This document shows positions 1 to 9,265 of a stretch of 64,000 nucleotides of DNA, one piece after another. The first letter of the stretch is position 1. The number at the start of each line of letters is the position of its first letter. The notes beneath the pieces are model-generated. The model was not told where the DNA came from, ran no database searches, and worked only from the letters and a program-made list of their open reading frames with translations. The translations under genes were made by a program, and so were the position numbers. The stretch is from assembly GCF_021559775.1 (NCBI RefSeq), contig NZ_CP056050.1, forward strand, positions 62,001 through 126,000, in the 5' to 3' direction. This stretch comes from Gillisella vitis. GTDB taxonomy: Bacteria; Pseudomonadota; Alphaproteobacteria; Rhizobiales; Rhizobiaceae.

Positions 1-810
1 GCAAAGACGCTCACCTCACCAAATGTAAAGGTCGAATCGGCTCCCTCATTCAACTTCATCTATGTGGCCATCGGTCCTGGCGCCGTCGCCAATCCATTTC
101 CCATGACGATGGAGATCCGCGAAGCGATCTCCATCGCGATCGATCGCAAGTCGTTGATCGACTTTACGGTTGGCGAGGGCAATGGCGAGCTTATATCCGT
201 GCCTTTCCCGATCGGCTTTCCTGGCGCCAGCGGACATGCAATTCCGGAATACAATCCGGAAAAGGCCAAGGCGATGCTTGCCCATGCGGGCAAGGCGGAC
301 GGTTTCACGCTCGACGCCACTTATCCGCAGCTCAATGTCTATGGTGTTGATCTGTCGATCATGATGCAAAAAATCCAGCAGGATCTGGCCAAGGTAAAGA
401 TCACGCTGGACCTCAAGCCTGTCGAAATGTCCGCATGGCGGCAGCGTGTCAGCGGCGACCATATTCCCTTCACCGGAGCTTATTATTCCCCGGATTTCTA
501 CGGGACTTCGCAGTTCGTCCAGACCTTCGGTCTGGCGGAGGGAACCCTGTGGTACAAACGTGGCGGCGCCGAGCGTGATCCGTCGTACCTCCTCCCCGAA
601 AATCTCAAGCTGATGGCCGAAGCCCTGAAGGCGAAGCCGGCGGACGCGGAAAAAATCTGGTTCAAGATCGGCGAGAACATCAAGAGCGACAACGTCATTC
701 TGCCGATGCTCAGCCCGAATCTCATGCTCACCTATGGGAGCAAAGTGCACGGTGTGCGCAATTCGGCGATCTGCATCCTGCCGCTGTATGACGTTTCTAT
801 CGAAGATTGA
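1..810 (+). CDS. Peptide/opine-type ABC transporter substrate-binding protein, C-terminal part (5' end outside window)
   Basis: The reading frame is already open at base 1 and ends at 810, giving the last 269 residues of a family 5 extracellular solute-binding protein (DppA/OppA type). Typical C-lobe text is visible: an 'REAISIAIDRKSLID' stretch, then 'EYNPEKAKAMLAHAGKADGF', the usual repeat in which residues of the bound-peptide lobe are rebuilt from an amphipathic helix. Members are about 500-540 residues, so roughly half is present. It should deliver a peptide- or amine-like solute in the periplasm to the permease encoded just downstream. No signal peptide can be judged because the start lies outside. 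The frame assignment is secure; the substrate is unknown. Confidence 0.85.
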   Translation, partial: AKTLTSPNVKVESAPSFNFIYVAIGPGAVANPFPMTMEIREAISIAIDRKSLIDFTVGEGNGELISVPFPIGFPGASGHAIPEYNPEKAKAMLAHAGKADGFTLDATYPQLNVYGVDLSIMMQKIQQDLAKVKITLDLKPVEMSAWRQRVSGDHIPFTGAYYSPDFYGTSQFVQTFGLAEGTLWYKRGGAERDPSYLLPENLKLMAEALKAKPADAEKIWFKIGENIKSDNVILPMLSPNLMLTYGSKVHGVRNSAICILPLYDVSIED

Positions 811-940
811 TGGTTGCGCTTCCTGACAATTGCGACCGTGGCCTTCCTGGGTCGCGGTCGGTCAATGTCGGCTAAATCTGTCATTACCCGGCCGCATATG
901 CGATAGTGATGAACGTCAGAAAATTCCATGCGAGGGACTA

Positions 941-1954
941 ATGCTGAACTACATATTGAGGCGTGGGGTTGCGATGCCCTTCATCTTGCTCGGCATCATC
1001 ACGATGGCCTTTTTGCTGACCACCATCACCAAAGGCGATCCACTGACGGCCATCGTCAGCGAACAGCAGATGAACAATCCCGAAATCGTCGCGGCGGCGA
1101 AAGCCCGCTGGGGCCTCGATCGCAGCTTACCCGAGCGGTACTTCATTTATGTGGCCAATCTGGCAAGGGGCGATATGGGCACCTCCTTCGTGACGCGCCG
1201 GCCGGTGTCGCAGGACTTGATCGCGCGCTTTCCAGCCACGTTGGAACTTGTGATCGCCGCGATGATAATTGGTGCGACGACTGGCGTCGTGTTCGGTGTG
1301 CTGGCAGCCTATTACCGGGATTCAGCCATCGACCAGGGTGCGCGGCTGTTTTCCCTCTTCGGATCTTCCGTTCCGATCTTCTGGCTGGGTCTAGCGCTGC
1401 TTTTCGTGTTCTCTGTGCATTTCCAGCTATTGCCCGGACCGGGGCGGCTTGACCCTCGCATATCGCCGCCGCCCTTCGTCACGGGCTTCATGACTGTGGA
1501 TTCGCTGCTGGCAGGGAATCTGGCAGCGTTTGCAGACGCCCTTCGCCACCTTGTTCTGCCGTCGCTCGTGCTTGGCTGGACGGTCGCCGGAACGATTTCC
1601 CGCCTTGTTCGTGCAAACATGCTCGAGATCATGGAGCGCGAGTTTATCCTGACGGCCCGCGCCAAGGGGGCCGGTGAATTGCGCGTCGTTTTCAGGCACG
1701 CGTTTCGCAACATTCTGGTGCCGGTCCTGACTGTCGTCAGCTACACCTTCGCTTATCTGATTACCGGCGCCGTGCTCACGGAAGCGGTGTTCGGCTGGCC
1801 TGGTGTCGGCAGCTACGCTGTGACGGCCGCCCGTTCATTGGATTTCCCGGCGATCATAGGTGTTACCATCGTTGGCGGCGCCATGTTTTTGATTACCAAC
1901 CTTTTGACGGATATCGCCTATGTCTTCGTCAATCCGCGCGTCCGTCTGACATAG
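941..1954 (+). CDS. DppB-type ABC transporter permease
   Basis: This 337-residue inner-membrane permease belongs to the dipeptide/nickel (BPD_transp_1) family. It starts 'MLNYILRRGV' with a first membrane helix, followed by the long periplasmic loop typical of DppB, then the cytoplasmic coupling (EAA) region near residues 225-260 ('ANMLEIMEREFILTARAKGA'), which docks to the ATPase. An upstream in-frame start at 830 exists, but the ATG at 941 gives the normal family N-terminus. It follows the binding protein by 130 bases. What is odd is that no DppC-type partner permease and no ATPases follow; the next gene is an amine oxidase. It may rely on subunits encoded elsewhere or be the remainder of a rearranged operon. 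Confidence 0.88.
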   Translation: MLNYILRRGVAMPFILLGIITMAFLLTTITKGDPLTAIVSEQQMNNPEIVAAAKARWGLDRSLPERYFIYVANLARGDMGTSFVTRRPVSQDLIARFPATLELVIAAMIIGATTGVVFGVLAAYYRDSAIDQGARLFSLFGSSVPIFWLGLALLFVFSVHFQLLPGPGRLDPRISPPPFVTGFMTVDSLLAGNLAAFADALRHLVLPSLVLGWTVAGTISRLVRANMLEIMEREFILTARAKGAGELRVVFRHAFRNILVPVLTVVSYTFAYLITGAVLTEAVFGWPGVGSYAVTAARSLDFPAIIGVTIVGGAMFLITNLLTDIAYVFVNPRVRLT

Positions 1955-2019
1955 ACGATGTACGGGATGCAGCAAATATTGGAACAAACGTCTCACGATG
2001 AACGCGGGAAGGGGATGTC

Positions 2020-3186
2020 ATGAAATTTGACGCGGATGTCGGAGTGTTGGGACTGGGGGCGATGGGCTCGATGACAGCGTGGCGTGTGGCCAAACGCGGC
2101 GTCAGCGTTTTGGGTTGGGACCGTCTTGCTCCCGGTCACGACCAGAGCGCCTCGGGCGGCGAAAGTCGGATTTTTCGCACCGCTTACAAGGAAGGACCGG
2201 CCTACGTAACGCTTCTGATCCGGTCACGATTGTTGTGGCAGGAGCTGGAGGCTGAAACTAATAGTTCGATTTTGAACCTCATCGGTGCTCTCTTGATGGC
2301 GCAGGAGGATTCCGACTATATGCGCAATGTGATTGCGTCCTGTGAGAACTACGATCTCGACCACGAAATACTGTCGGCCGAACAGATCCGCCAACGCTAT
2401 CCCGTCCATACGCTCGATCCAGGGGAAGTGGCGGTATTGGATCGCTGGGCTGGCTATATAAGGCCCGACCGCGCCAATATGATAGCGGCCCGTCATGCCG
2501 AGAAGCTGGGCGCGGTGCTGCACCGCTATACGCCCATTCGCGATATCGAATTCAGTCAGGAAGGTGTCACCGTTTATTCCGACAACCGCGAATGGCGCGT
2601 TCGCAAACTTGTTCTCTCTGCTGGCCCGTGGACCCGTCGCCTCCTGCCGGGCACGGCCCAAAACCACAGTCTGGTCCGGATCGTATTGGCTTGGTATCGA
2701 ACGGAGAACGACGCCCTTTTCCAGCCTGATGTCTTTCCAATCTTCATGCGCCAGTCAGGAGGTCTGGATTTCTGCGGCTGGCCAATGATCAACGGCGACA
2801 GCGTCAAACTCGGCCGCAATGGATCGCATGGGGTCTTTGACGATCCCGATCGGCTCGATAGAAATGTGGAGCCGGAATGGTTCGTGCGCTGGCGTCGGAT
2901 GATACGAGACTATTTGCCGGGCATAATTCCGGATCCGGTGCGCGTTGGCGCCTATATGGATGGTTGGACGCCGTCGGGCCATCCGGTCGTGGATATTCAT
3001 CCCGATTGCCCAAACCTCGTCACAATGTACGGCTTCTCCGGCCACGGGTACAAGCTTGCACCGATGTTCGGGGAAATCGCCGCGCGTCTGGCGCTCGGGG
3101 AGAAAATCGAAGAGGACATTTCGATCTTCCAATCTCTCCCGCTCGGTCCGCTGGATGCCGTTCCGGATGAAGCGGTGGTCGTTTGA
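2020..3186 (+). CDS. SolA/sarcosine-oxidase-like FAD-dependent amine oxidase
   Basis: This 388-residue flavoprotein belongs to the DAO superfamily, closest in layout to monomeric sarcosine oxidase and N-methyltryptophan oxidase (about 370-390 residues). The N-terminal FAD-binding dinucleotide motif is clear ('GVLGLGAMGSM', residues 8-18), followed by 'GGESRIFRTAY', the family segment that meets the flavin. The C-terminal 'GFSGHGYKLAPMFGEIAARL' is the conserved FAD-closing signature that carries the motif after the covalent-flavin region. It oxidises a secondary or N-methyl amine to aldehyde, amine and peroxide in the cytoplasm. Its place after the importer genes suggests it degrades the imported amine. 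It converges on the DMFase-like operon across a terminator hairpin. The exact substrate cannot be told from sequence. Confidence 0.85.
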   Translation: MKFDADVGVLGLGAMGSMTAWRVAKRGVSVLGWDRLAPGHDQSASGGESRIFRTAYKEGPAYVTLLIRSRLLWQELEAETNSSILNLIGALLMAQEDSDYMRNVIASCENYDLDHEILSAEQIRQRYPVHTLDPGEVAVLDRWAGYIRPDRANMIAARHAEKLGAVLHRYTPIRDIEFSQEGVTVYSDNREWRVRKLVLSAGPWTRRLLPGTAQNHSLVRIVLAWYRTENDALFQPDVFPIFMRQSGGLDFCGWPMINGDSVKLGRNGSHGVFDDPDRLDRNVEPEWFVRWRRMIRDYLPGIIPDPVRVGAYMDGWTPSGHPVVDIHPDCPNLVTMYGFSGHGYKLAPMFGEIAARLALGEKIEEDISIFQSLPLGPLDAVPDEAVVV

Positions 3187-3266
3187 TGACATCATAGTGC
3201 CAGCATAAGGGCACGCGCGCCGCAGCGCCCTTGCCTTCGCGGTCAATTCATACCCGCGAGCTCAAC

Positions 3267-3291
3267 CCCTTGCCCCAAAAAGGGGCAAGGG
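3267..3291. terminator. Hairpin between convergent genes, likely bidirectional terminator
   Basis: A perfect 10-bp stem (CCCTTGCCCC with GGGGCAAGGG) closes an AAAAA loop. It lies 80 bases after the amine oxidase stop and 40 bases from the stop of the DMFase-like large-subunit gene on the other strand, exactly where convergent operons must be separated. There is no strong U tract on either side, so termination strength is uncertain. Confidence 0.65.
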
Positions 3292-3331
3292 CACACAACA
3301 AAGAAAGCTCCACTTGCCGGCTGGGAAGTGA

Positions 3332-5641
3332 TCACGTGATGTCGAGCATCTCGTCGCTATTTTCGAACTTCTCCAGGACATTGAGCGTGATTTGCGAGAC
3401 ATTATTTCGGTAATTCTCATGGGACAGACTTCCCGCCCAAGCCATCGAGGACACGCTGAACACTGCGCCGCCATTCTTCGATGTGTAGAGAGCAAGGTCG
3501 CCGCGGACCAAAGGAGACTCCACACCGTCCTGCCCCGGATAAGGAGCGAACTGGTCTTCTGGTGTGAGCATGGCATTGGCCGTGTGGCCAACGGAGGAAG
3601 CCAGGAGCAGGGTATGCGGTGGAGTGCCCAACCCATAGTCCATCCGGTCCATTTCCAAGCCGCTGGCGCCCCCGTTGATCAGACCAAAATTACCGATCAC
3701 TTCGTCAGGCCCGACGCCTTTCATGATCCAGCTCGCCTCATCGGTCACGGCATCGGGCATCTGTTTATAGCCCACCGAGATATCGGCGCCGTGTGCGGTG
3801 TAGCCTACTGTCCATATCTTCTGTGGCGGACGGCCACGCATCCGCCAGAGCCCGCCCTTTTCTCCCGTCGTGCTGTGATACAGTTCGCCGGGTCTTGCCC
3901 GCCATGCCTGGTCACCGGTTTCGCCCTTTCGCACCTCAAGGACCCAGGGTTTTCTTGGATCGAGCGTCGCCACCCAGTAAAAGCCGTTAGCGGCCAGATA
4001 CATGGCCCGCCCACCTGTGGAGATATAGTCTTCCCAGGCGTCGAGCATGGCACCGGAATAGTATTCCGGATGGGATCCCGTGATAACCACGGCATAGTGC
4101 TTGAGCAGTTCCGCGCCCTCGGTGTTGAGATCGTGGTCGGTGATGATGTCGAATTCGCGTTCGAAATGCTTGAGCCAGTCGATGATGTAGAGATCGGCTG
4201 GAAACTGCCAGAAAGCGCCAAACTCGTGCTTGTAGTGAGGGCGAAGGTTCAGGATCGGGCGGCGCCAGGAGCTGTATTGGACACCCCTGCCGTCAGCATG
4301 CAGATCGTAAACGGAAAAGCCATACAGCGGCCGGGATTCGTGCATCTCCAGGTCAATATCTTCAAGCGTTGCGAATGCCCCTTGTGTCAGCTGCATGCTG
4401 TCCGCGTTCTGCATGACTTGGCTATTGGCATAAGCCATGTAGGAGAAGGTGGGAACCAGAAAGGCAATGCGCTTTCGATGGCCACCTTTGGCCGGAGTCA
4501 CGAAGAAAGGGATGTGATCCTGATCGTCGCCCGCATTCAGGCGCAGTGCGTAGACGCCCGAAGGCAGAGTGTCCGGCACGTCGAACGAAAGCGCCTTATC
4601 CCACCGACAGTCGTCAAGCGAATCCTCGTGAAACCAGATCGCGCCATACATCTGGGGCGCATGGATGAAGCGCTCCTCGCTGCCGTCCCAATTCCAACCC
4701 GTCATCGCCCGGTCCGGGCTGTTATAGCAGGTCCCATGGAGTTCATTGCCACTGACATCAGAGACGGAATCCGCGTCAACGCCTTGCCTGCTTATCTCAG
4801 CCGAAAAATCCCAGCGAGCTCTGAGATTCTTCGGTTCGACACCGTGGGATTCGAGTTCGGAAAGGGCCTTTCCACTCAGGGCTTTCTCCGTAACAAACGG
4901 CGAATCGACCTTGCCGTTGAAAAGCGCGGTGACGCGAATGCGCTCGCTGGCGCCTTGCGCGGATCCCGCGATGATGACACTCACGCCTGCATCTGCGGGG
5001 GCGATCGGGCAGGTCTCAACCACCACACAGTCCGTCTCCAGCGGCACGGTTCTGGAAAGCCGTGAGTTGTAGGCGTTGATGACGGTCCGCTGAGAAAGTC
5101 TCAGGATGCGGGCATCAGGATCGAATGTCACCGTGACAGCATACCAAACTTCACGCGCAAGCCGCCCTTTTGCGGAAACGAACTTCGTATTAACACCGTC
5201 CCCGACACAGAACCGCAACCGACCGTCAACGACTTCCAATTTCCAGCCAATAGCTGTCTCTTCGCTCCAACGGCTTATTACCGTCGAGTTCCGATGCGGC
5301 AGCGAAGGCGACAGGTAAAGATGAAGGGTGAACCCATCGCTGCCAGCGAGCTGGCTTGCAAGGTCTGGAATTTCGATGAAGCCGCCCAGCTGGGTGAATT
5401 GAGGATGGCAGCCGTAGGTACCATTGATGTCGGCTGCTACATTCTCGGAATGAAAGCCCGGCCCATCTGGGTTCGGGTCGCCATGGATAAGTTCGACCAG
5501 CTGGAATGTGACATTCCGGCTATATTCGTCGTGAACAAAAAAATCGATGGTTTGACCGGCCGTCACATTGGGTCGGTCGGTGTAGCCACGCAAGGGAAGA
5601 CGGGTCACGAAACGATATCCTTCACAGTCATTTGCGTCCAA
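3332..5641 (-). CDS. dmfA2: N,N-dimethylformamidase-family large (beta) subunit, mononuclear iron amidase
   Basis: The 769-residue product matches the large subunit of N,N-dimethylformamidase (about 760 residues), which hydrolyses formamides to formate and an amine in the cytoplasm. Residues 100-260 form a lectin/laminin-G-like region; the C-terminal half is the catalytic domain. As I recall from the Paracoccus structure, the iron is held by Tyr399, Tyr440 and Glu521 with His519 nearby. Here Tyr404, Tyr445, His524 and Glu526 ('GSHPEYYS') sit at a constant offset of five, so the unusual 2-Tyr-1-carboxylate site appears intact. The start overlaps the small-subunit gene by 37 bases in another frame, which implies coupled translation. 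It is the last gene of an operon that begins with a ribose-type importer. The true substrate may be a larger N-substituted formamide. Confidence 0.9.
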   Translation of the reverse strand: MDANDCEGYRFVTRLPLRGYTDRPNVTAGQTIDFFVHDEYSRNVTFQLVELIHGDPNPDGPGFHSENVAADINGTYGCHPQFTQLGGFIEIPDLASQLAGSDGFTLHLYLSPSLPHRNSTVISRWSEETAIGWKLEVVDGRLRFCVGDGVNTKFVSAKGRLAREVWYAVTVTFDPDARILRLSQRTVINAYNSRLSRTVPLETDCVVVETCPIAPADAGVSVIIAGSAQGASERIRVTALFNGKVDSPFVTEKALSGKALSELESHGVEPKNLRARWDFSAEISRQGVDADSVSDVSGNELHGTCYNSPDRAMTGWNWDGSEERFIHAPQMYGAIWFHEDSLDDCRWDKALSFDVPDTLPSGVYALRLNAGDDQDHIPFFVTPAKGGHRKRIAFLVPTFSYMAYANSQVMQNADSMQLTQGAFATLEDIDLEMHESRPLYGFSVYDLHADGRGVQYSSWRRPILNLRPHYKHEFGAFWQFPADLYIIDWLKHFEREFDIITDHDLNTEGAELLKHYAVVITGSHPEYYSGAMLDAWEDYISTGGRAMYLAANGFYWVATLDPRKPWVLEVRKGETGDQAWRARPGELYHSTTGEKGGLWRMRGRPPQKIWTVGYTAHGADISVGYKQMPDAVTDEASWIMKGVGPDEVIGNFGLINGGASGLEMDRMDYGLGTPPHTLLLASSVGHTANAMLTPEDQFAPYPGQDGVESPLVRGDLALYTSKNGGAVFSVSSMAWAGSLSHENYRNNVSQITLNVLEKFENSDEMLDIT

Positions 5642-6006
5642 AGATCCAGCTCCTGCAGGCGGGCGCTGAATACCGCATGGGCGGCATCATTTTCGTTCGA
5701 GAACGTTTCGTTGCCCATCAGCTCCGTGGTTATGCCCGGGCCGCCCATCCGCGCCAGGCGGTACTCCCTGAAGGGCTTTACGGCGTAGATGAAGATCTTG
5801 CCCGAGCTTGGAATGTTGCGGATGTATCGCAGCACTTCACTGAGGTCACGACTATGGGAATCACCGTTGCCGCGCGGATTCCGCTCATGCTCGGCAATCA
5901 GCTCCGGCGTGACCATCTTTCGGATGATATCCTTGCGACGCTGATTAAAATAACCGGACCAGTCTTCTGTCCGATCTCGATAGTGTGACGGGTCGGTAAT
6001 GGGCAT
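5605..6006 (-). CDS. dmfA1: N,N-dimethylformamidase-family small (alpha) subunit
   Basis: This 133-residue protein has the length and text of the DMFase small subunit (about 132 residues): an N-terminal 'DWSGYFNQRRKDIIRKMVTP' helix region and a central 'LSEVLRYIRNIPSSGKIFIY' segment. It pairs with the large subunit to form the alpha2-beta2 enzyme and has no catalytic residues known to me. The gene order small then large, with a 37-base overlap, is the one described for methylotrophic DMF degraders. It follows the periplasmic binding-protein gene by about 150 bases on the same strand, so importer and enzyme are probably one transcription unit. Confidence 0.9.
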   Translation of the reverse strand: MPITDPSHYRDRTEDWSGYFNQRRKDIIRKMVTPELIAEHERNPRGNGDSHSRDLSEVLRYIRNIPSSGKIFIYAVKPFREYRLARMGGPGITTELMGNETFSNENDAAHAVFSARLQELDLWTQMTVKDIVS

Positions 6007-6153
6007 TCTGTAACCATCCTCATTCAGAGCTCACCTTGATGCTGCAGTGGATTTTGGCGCGGACGCAATACGACCGGGCCACAACCCTCGTGGTAGCCTG
6101 ATATCCGGGCAGGATACTCCAGGATTCCACGAGTGCTGCGCAACCGACGTTGG

Positions 6154-7158
6154 TTATCCCTTCACAGTGGCCCCGATGCACTTCTCGGCGCTTTCTTTGG
6201 TAATTTCAGGCGTATCCAGGGTTGTCATCTTGGGCACGGATATCCCTTGAGCCACCTTGATCGTCAATTCGGCGCCGAACTTTCCCATCAACACCGGGTT
6301 CCACAGGACGGTCGAGTATTCCTTCCCGGCCTTGACGTTCTGGTAGCCGATCGGATCGCAATCAATGCCGACGGCGACGAAATCTTTCCCGGCCTGCTTG
6401 CCGGCGCGTTCTCCCGCCAGGATCGCACCCTGCAACATGGTATCGGAGTGCGCGAAGACGCCGACGATGTTGGCATTTGCGTATTTCGAGAACATCGTCG
6501 TTGCGACCGTCTGTGCCTGGCTCAAATCCCAATTCGCGGTCTGCGTCTCCACCACTTTCAAGCCGGGAGCGGCTTTAGCGAGACCGGCGGCAAACCCTTT
6601 TTGGCGGGCGGTCGTCGTGAACCCGCCGAGGGCTCCGGTGATGTGAAGGACAGAACCTTCCGGTGCCTTGCCGATCGACTTGAGGCCGGCCACAAGGGAG
6701 GCGGCTTGCCTGGCGCCCATCTCTTCTTCGTCCATGCCGAAAAATGCGGAGTAAAGCGTCGTATCTGCCGTTGCAGGCGGGTAAACGCCGATGACGATCG
6801 GCACTGAAGGGTTGGTTTGCTTCGCCCTGGCAAGTGCCGGCAGCAATGATGTCTGGTCCGTAGGCCACAGAAGGATGGCGGCCGGGTTTGTGCTGATCGC
6901 CCGATTGAATTGCTGCGTTTGCTGAGCCGCCTGACCGAAATCGACGTACTCGACAATGACGTTTGCACCCTCCTGCTTTAGGGCATCCGTCGCGACATTC
7001 GCGAAGGTGGCACAGGTATCGCAGCTTGGGGTCAGCGAAAGAATGAACACAGTCTTGCCGGCGAGCGCCTGGGCGGCTGCGGCCGGAGTTCCGCTTGAGA
7101 ATGTCGCAGCCGCGAACGCCGCCACCGTGGACAGGATAAGGATTGTCAGCTTGGTCAT
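6154..7158 (-). CDS. Ribose-type ABC importer, periplasmic binding protein
   Basis: This 334-residue protein belongs to the periplasmic binding protein type 1 family (RbsB-like, Peripla_BP_4). It has a signal peptide with a hydrophobic core and 'TPAAAAQA' cleavage region at residues 1-31. The mature part contains the hinge-type pattern 'GKTVFILSLTPSCDTCATFANV' where RbsB-family proteins have the first beta strand and ligand loop, and 'NTNPAAILLWPTD'-like text of the N-lobe. Two close cysteines in the first loop ('CDTC') are unusual for the family. Gene order ATPase, permease, permease, binding protein, DMFase subunits implies that the bound ligand is the enzyme's substrate or a precursor. The ligand itself is not predictable. 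Confidence 0.88.
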   Translation of the reverse strand: MTKLTILILSTVAAFAAATFSSGTPAAAAQALAGKTVFILSLTPSCDTCATFANVATDALKQEGANVIVEYVDFGQAAQQTQQFNRAISTNPAAILLWPTDQTSLLPALARAKQTNPSVPIVIGVYPPATADTTLYSAFFGMDEEEMGARQAASLVAGLKSIGKAPEGSVLHITGALGGFTTTARQKGFAAGLAKAAPGLKVVETQTANWDLSQAQTVATTMFSKYANANIVGVFAHSDTMLQGAILAGERAGKQAGKDFVAVGIDCDPIGYQNVKAGKEYSTVLWNPVLMGKFGAELTIKVAQGISVPKMTTLDTPEITKESAEKCIGATVKG

Positions 7159-7292
7159 TGGTATTCCCCTATTTATTGTTGAAGTTCAGATTGTCGCGAA
7201 GACATGCCGGCATCTGCTTTGTGCAGTCTGCAGGCAGGTTGGTTGTTACGAATTGAGTTTCGCGTGATTTCCGTATTGCAGCCTGGGGGCGT

Positions 7293-8291
7293 TCAATCCG
7301 ACACCACGATTTCCGCACGCCGAAGGACAAACTGCGCAAGCGGCCGATCCAGCGCCAGCACGGCAATCAGAATCGCTCCGTTGACCAATTCGATCGTCGA
7401 AGACGAGATGCCCGCCAGACCAAGTCCACTCGTCACCACCGACAAGAGAAACGCGCCACCGACAGCGCCCAGAAGAGATCCTCGGCCGCCGCCCAGCGCA
7501 ATTCCGCCAATGAGGACTGCCGTGGCTGCACCGAGCAGGCTGTCGTAGTCGGCACCTGGGGTGCTGGAAGCAAGCGATATCGCCTGCAGCGCTCCAGCCA
7601 AGGTCACGCATACGGCGGAGATCACAAATGCGATCATCAGTGTCTGGATGACGGGAAGGCCCGAGGCACGGGCTTTCTTGCCGTCCCCGCCGGTCGCGTA
7701 CAGGTAGCGCCCCCATCTGGTGAGCTTGACCGCCACGATGATCAACGCCACGATCGTCAACTCGGCGATGCTTTGCCAGGACAAGACCTGAGCGATCGGC
7801 TTCGTCAATTCGAGGCTTATCGTGTAGTCCATCATCGAAACGAAGTTGTTGTTCGAGACCAGAAATCCGAGCCCGATGCACAACATCATTGTCGCAACAG
7901 TGATCGCAATGGAAGGTATCCGGAGAAAACCGACGGTCCAGCCATTGACCAGCCCGCAAATCACTCCCGCTGCCGTCGCGAGGGTAAGACTGCCGATAAG
8001 CCCGACCGTGTCGGCATACTTGATGACCACAAGGCCTGCCAGAGGGAAGGTGCCGACGATCGAGAGGTCGAATTCTTTGGCCAGCATGACCACTCCGAGC
8101 CCCGTTGCCAGGAGTGCCAGGACCGAGAAGATCTGAATGAGCGAATAGATATTTCCGAAAGTGAAGAAATGCGGCACGAGGATCGAGAAGGCTATGAACG
8201 CAAGACTTGCGATCCCCCAGGCAAGCGCCGTTCTGGCGGACCAATATCCTTGCCGCGATATATGCTGGAAACTGCGAGAAAAATTGCTCAT
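7293..8291 (-). CDS. Ribose-type ABC importer permease (second)
   Basis: A 332-residue, highly hydrophobic RbsC-family permease (BPD_transp_2). It carries 8-10 predicted membrane segments and the 'GGIALGGGRGSLLGAVGGAFLL' glycine-rich cytoplasmic coupling loop near residues 265-290 that is diagnostic of the RbsC/XylH/AraH group. Its start overlaps the stop of the preceding permease gene by 4 bases (ATGA), the normal arrangement for coupled translation. Together the two different permeases would form a heterodimer, unlike RbsC, which is a homodimer in E. coli. Confidence 0.9.
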   Translation of the reverse strand: MSNFSRSFQHISRQGYWSARTALAWGIASLAFIAFSILVPHFFTFGNIYSLIQIFSVLALLATGLGVVMLAKEFDLSIVGTFPLAGLVVIKYADTVGLIGSLTLATAAGVICGLVNGWTVGFLRIPSIAITVATMMLCIGLGFLVSNNNFVSMMDYTISLELTKPIAQVLSWQSIAELTIVALIIVAVKLTRWGRYLYATGGDGKKARASGLPVIQTLMIAFVISAVCVTLAGALQAISLASSTPGADYDSLLGAATAVLIGGIALGGGRGSLLGAVGGAFLLSVVTSGLGLAGISSSTIELVNGAILIAVLALDRPLAQFVLRRAEIVVSD

Positions 8292-9265
8292 CGGCGTTGC
8301 CGGCTTTCACGTGAGAGGATGCCCGTGAGGACAACGACGGTCAGCACCAACGCTCCTTCGACCACTCTTTGAAGCGAGTAGTCGAGTCCCGCCAGAGACG
8401 CGATATTGACCAGCAATCCGACGAAGATTGCGCCAATGGCAGCACCAACAGGTGTTCCGGCACCCCCTGTGATGGCGACGCCGCCGACCACCACCGCGAC
8501 AATCGCTTCGGTACCGAAACTCGAGCCCAGTTGGAGTTGTCCCGAGTTGGATTGAGCGGCCAGCAGCGCGCCGGCCATGCCGGTCGTAGCACCAGAAATT
8601 GCAAAGGCGCAGACAATCAGCCCGGTTCTCGGGACCGCCGAAATGCGTGCGGCCTTGTCATTCAGTCCCAGCAATTTCATCTGTCGGCCGGGAACGGTAT
8701 GACGCATCACCCAGAAAAGAAGCAGGGTTAAAACCAGAAATATGGCCGCCTCCATCGGCAAGAAGCCAAGCAAGGTTGCGTTCAGCATTTTGGTGTCGCC
8801 GACGCCCAGAACGGTTTGTCCACCCGTCCAAAGCTGCCCTATGCCAATCATCATGGCGCTCGCTGCAATCGTCACAATAATCGGATCACCCTCGAACCGC
8901 CCGATGACAAAGCCCTGGATCGCACCGACACAGGTCGCCATGACAATCGTGATCATCATCGCTTCAATGGCTCCGAAATGCAGAAACGTGGAAAAGCAGA
9001 TCGTGCTGAGCGCCACCAGAGTGCTGACCGACAGGGAGAACACCTGACCGGAAATGGTGATGAGACTGAGCCCGACTGCGACAATCCCGATTAATGAGAC
9101 CGACAGGCTCAGCCCGCGAAAATTCGGAACGCTGGCAAATCCGTCGAGATAAAAGGCAGCAAGAAGGCTGACGACGATCGTTGCCGCAGCCACAAGAGCC
9201 GCGCCGGACGGTTGGTAGAACCGGACAGTCGCAAGCTTCGCCACGTGTTGGGAAATCGCGCTCAT
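8288..9265 (-). CDS. Ribose-type ABC importer permease (first)
   Basis: A 325-residue RbsC-family inner-membrane permease, paralogous to its neighbour. The coupling loop reads 'VVVGGVAITGGAGTPVGAAIGA' near residues 240-262, as in the family. Hydrophobic segments run through the whole protein, and a basic stretch ('GILSRESRQRR') ends it in the cytoplasm. Start and stop codons each overlap the adjacent genes by 4 bases, so ATPase, this permease and the next permease are translationally coupled. Substrate specificity is set mostly by the binding protein and cannot be read here. Confidence 0.9.
   Translation of the reverse strand: MSAISQHVAKLATVRFYQPSGAALVAAATIVVSLLAAFYLDGFASVPNFRGLSLSVSLIGIVAVGLSLITISGQVFSLSVSTLVALSTICFSTFLHFGAIEAMMITIVMATCVGAIQGFVIGRFEGDPIIVTIAASAMMIGIGQLWTGGQTVLGVGDTKMLNATLLGFLPMEAAIFLVLTLLLFWVMRHTVPGRQMKLLGLNDKAARISAVPRTGLIVCAFAISGATTGMAGALLAAQSNSGQLQLGSSFGTEAIVAVVVGGVAITGGAGTPVGAAIGAIFVGLLVNIASLAGLDYSLQRVVEGALVLTVVVLTGILSRESRQRR

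Noticed and set aside
3392-5065. 557-codon plus-strand open frame
   Set aside because: It lies wholly antisense to the dmfA2-like gene, has no family text, and its openness follows from the codon bias of the real gene.
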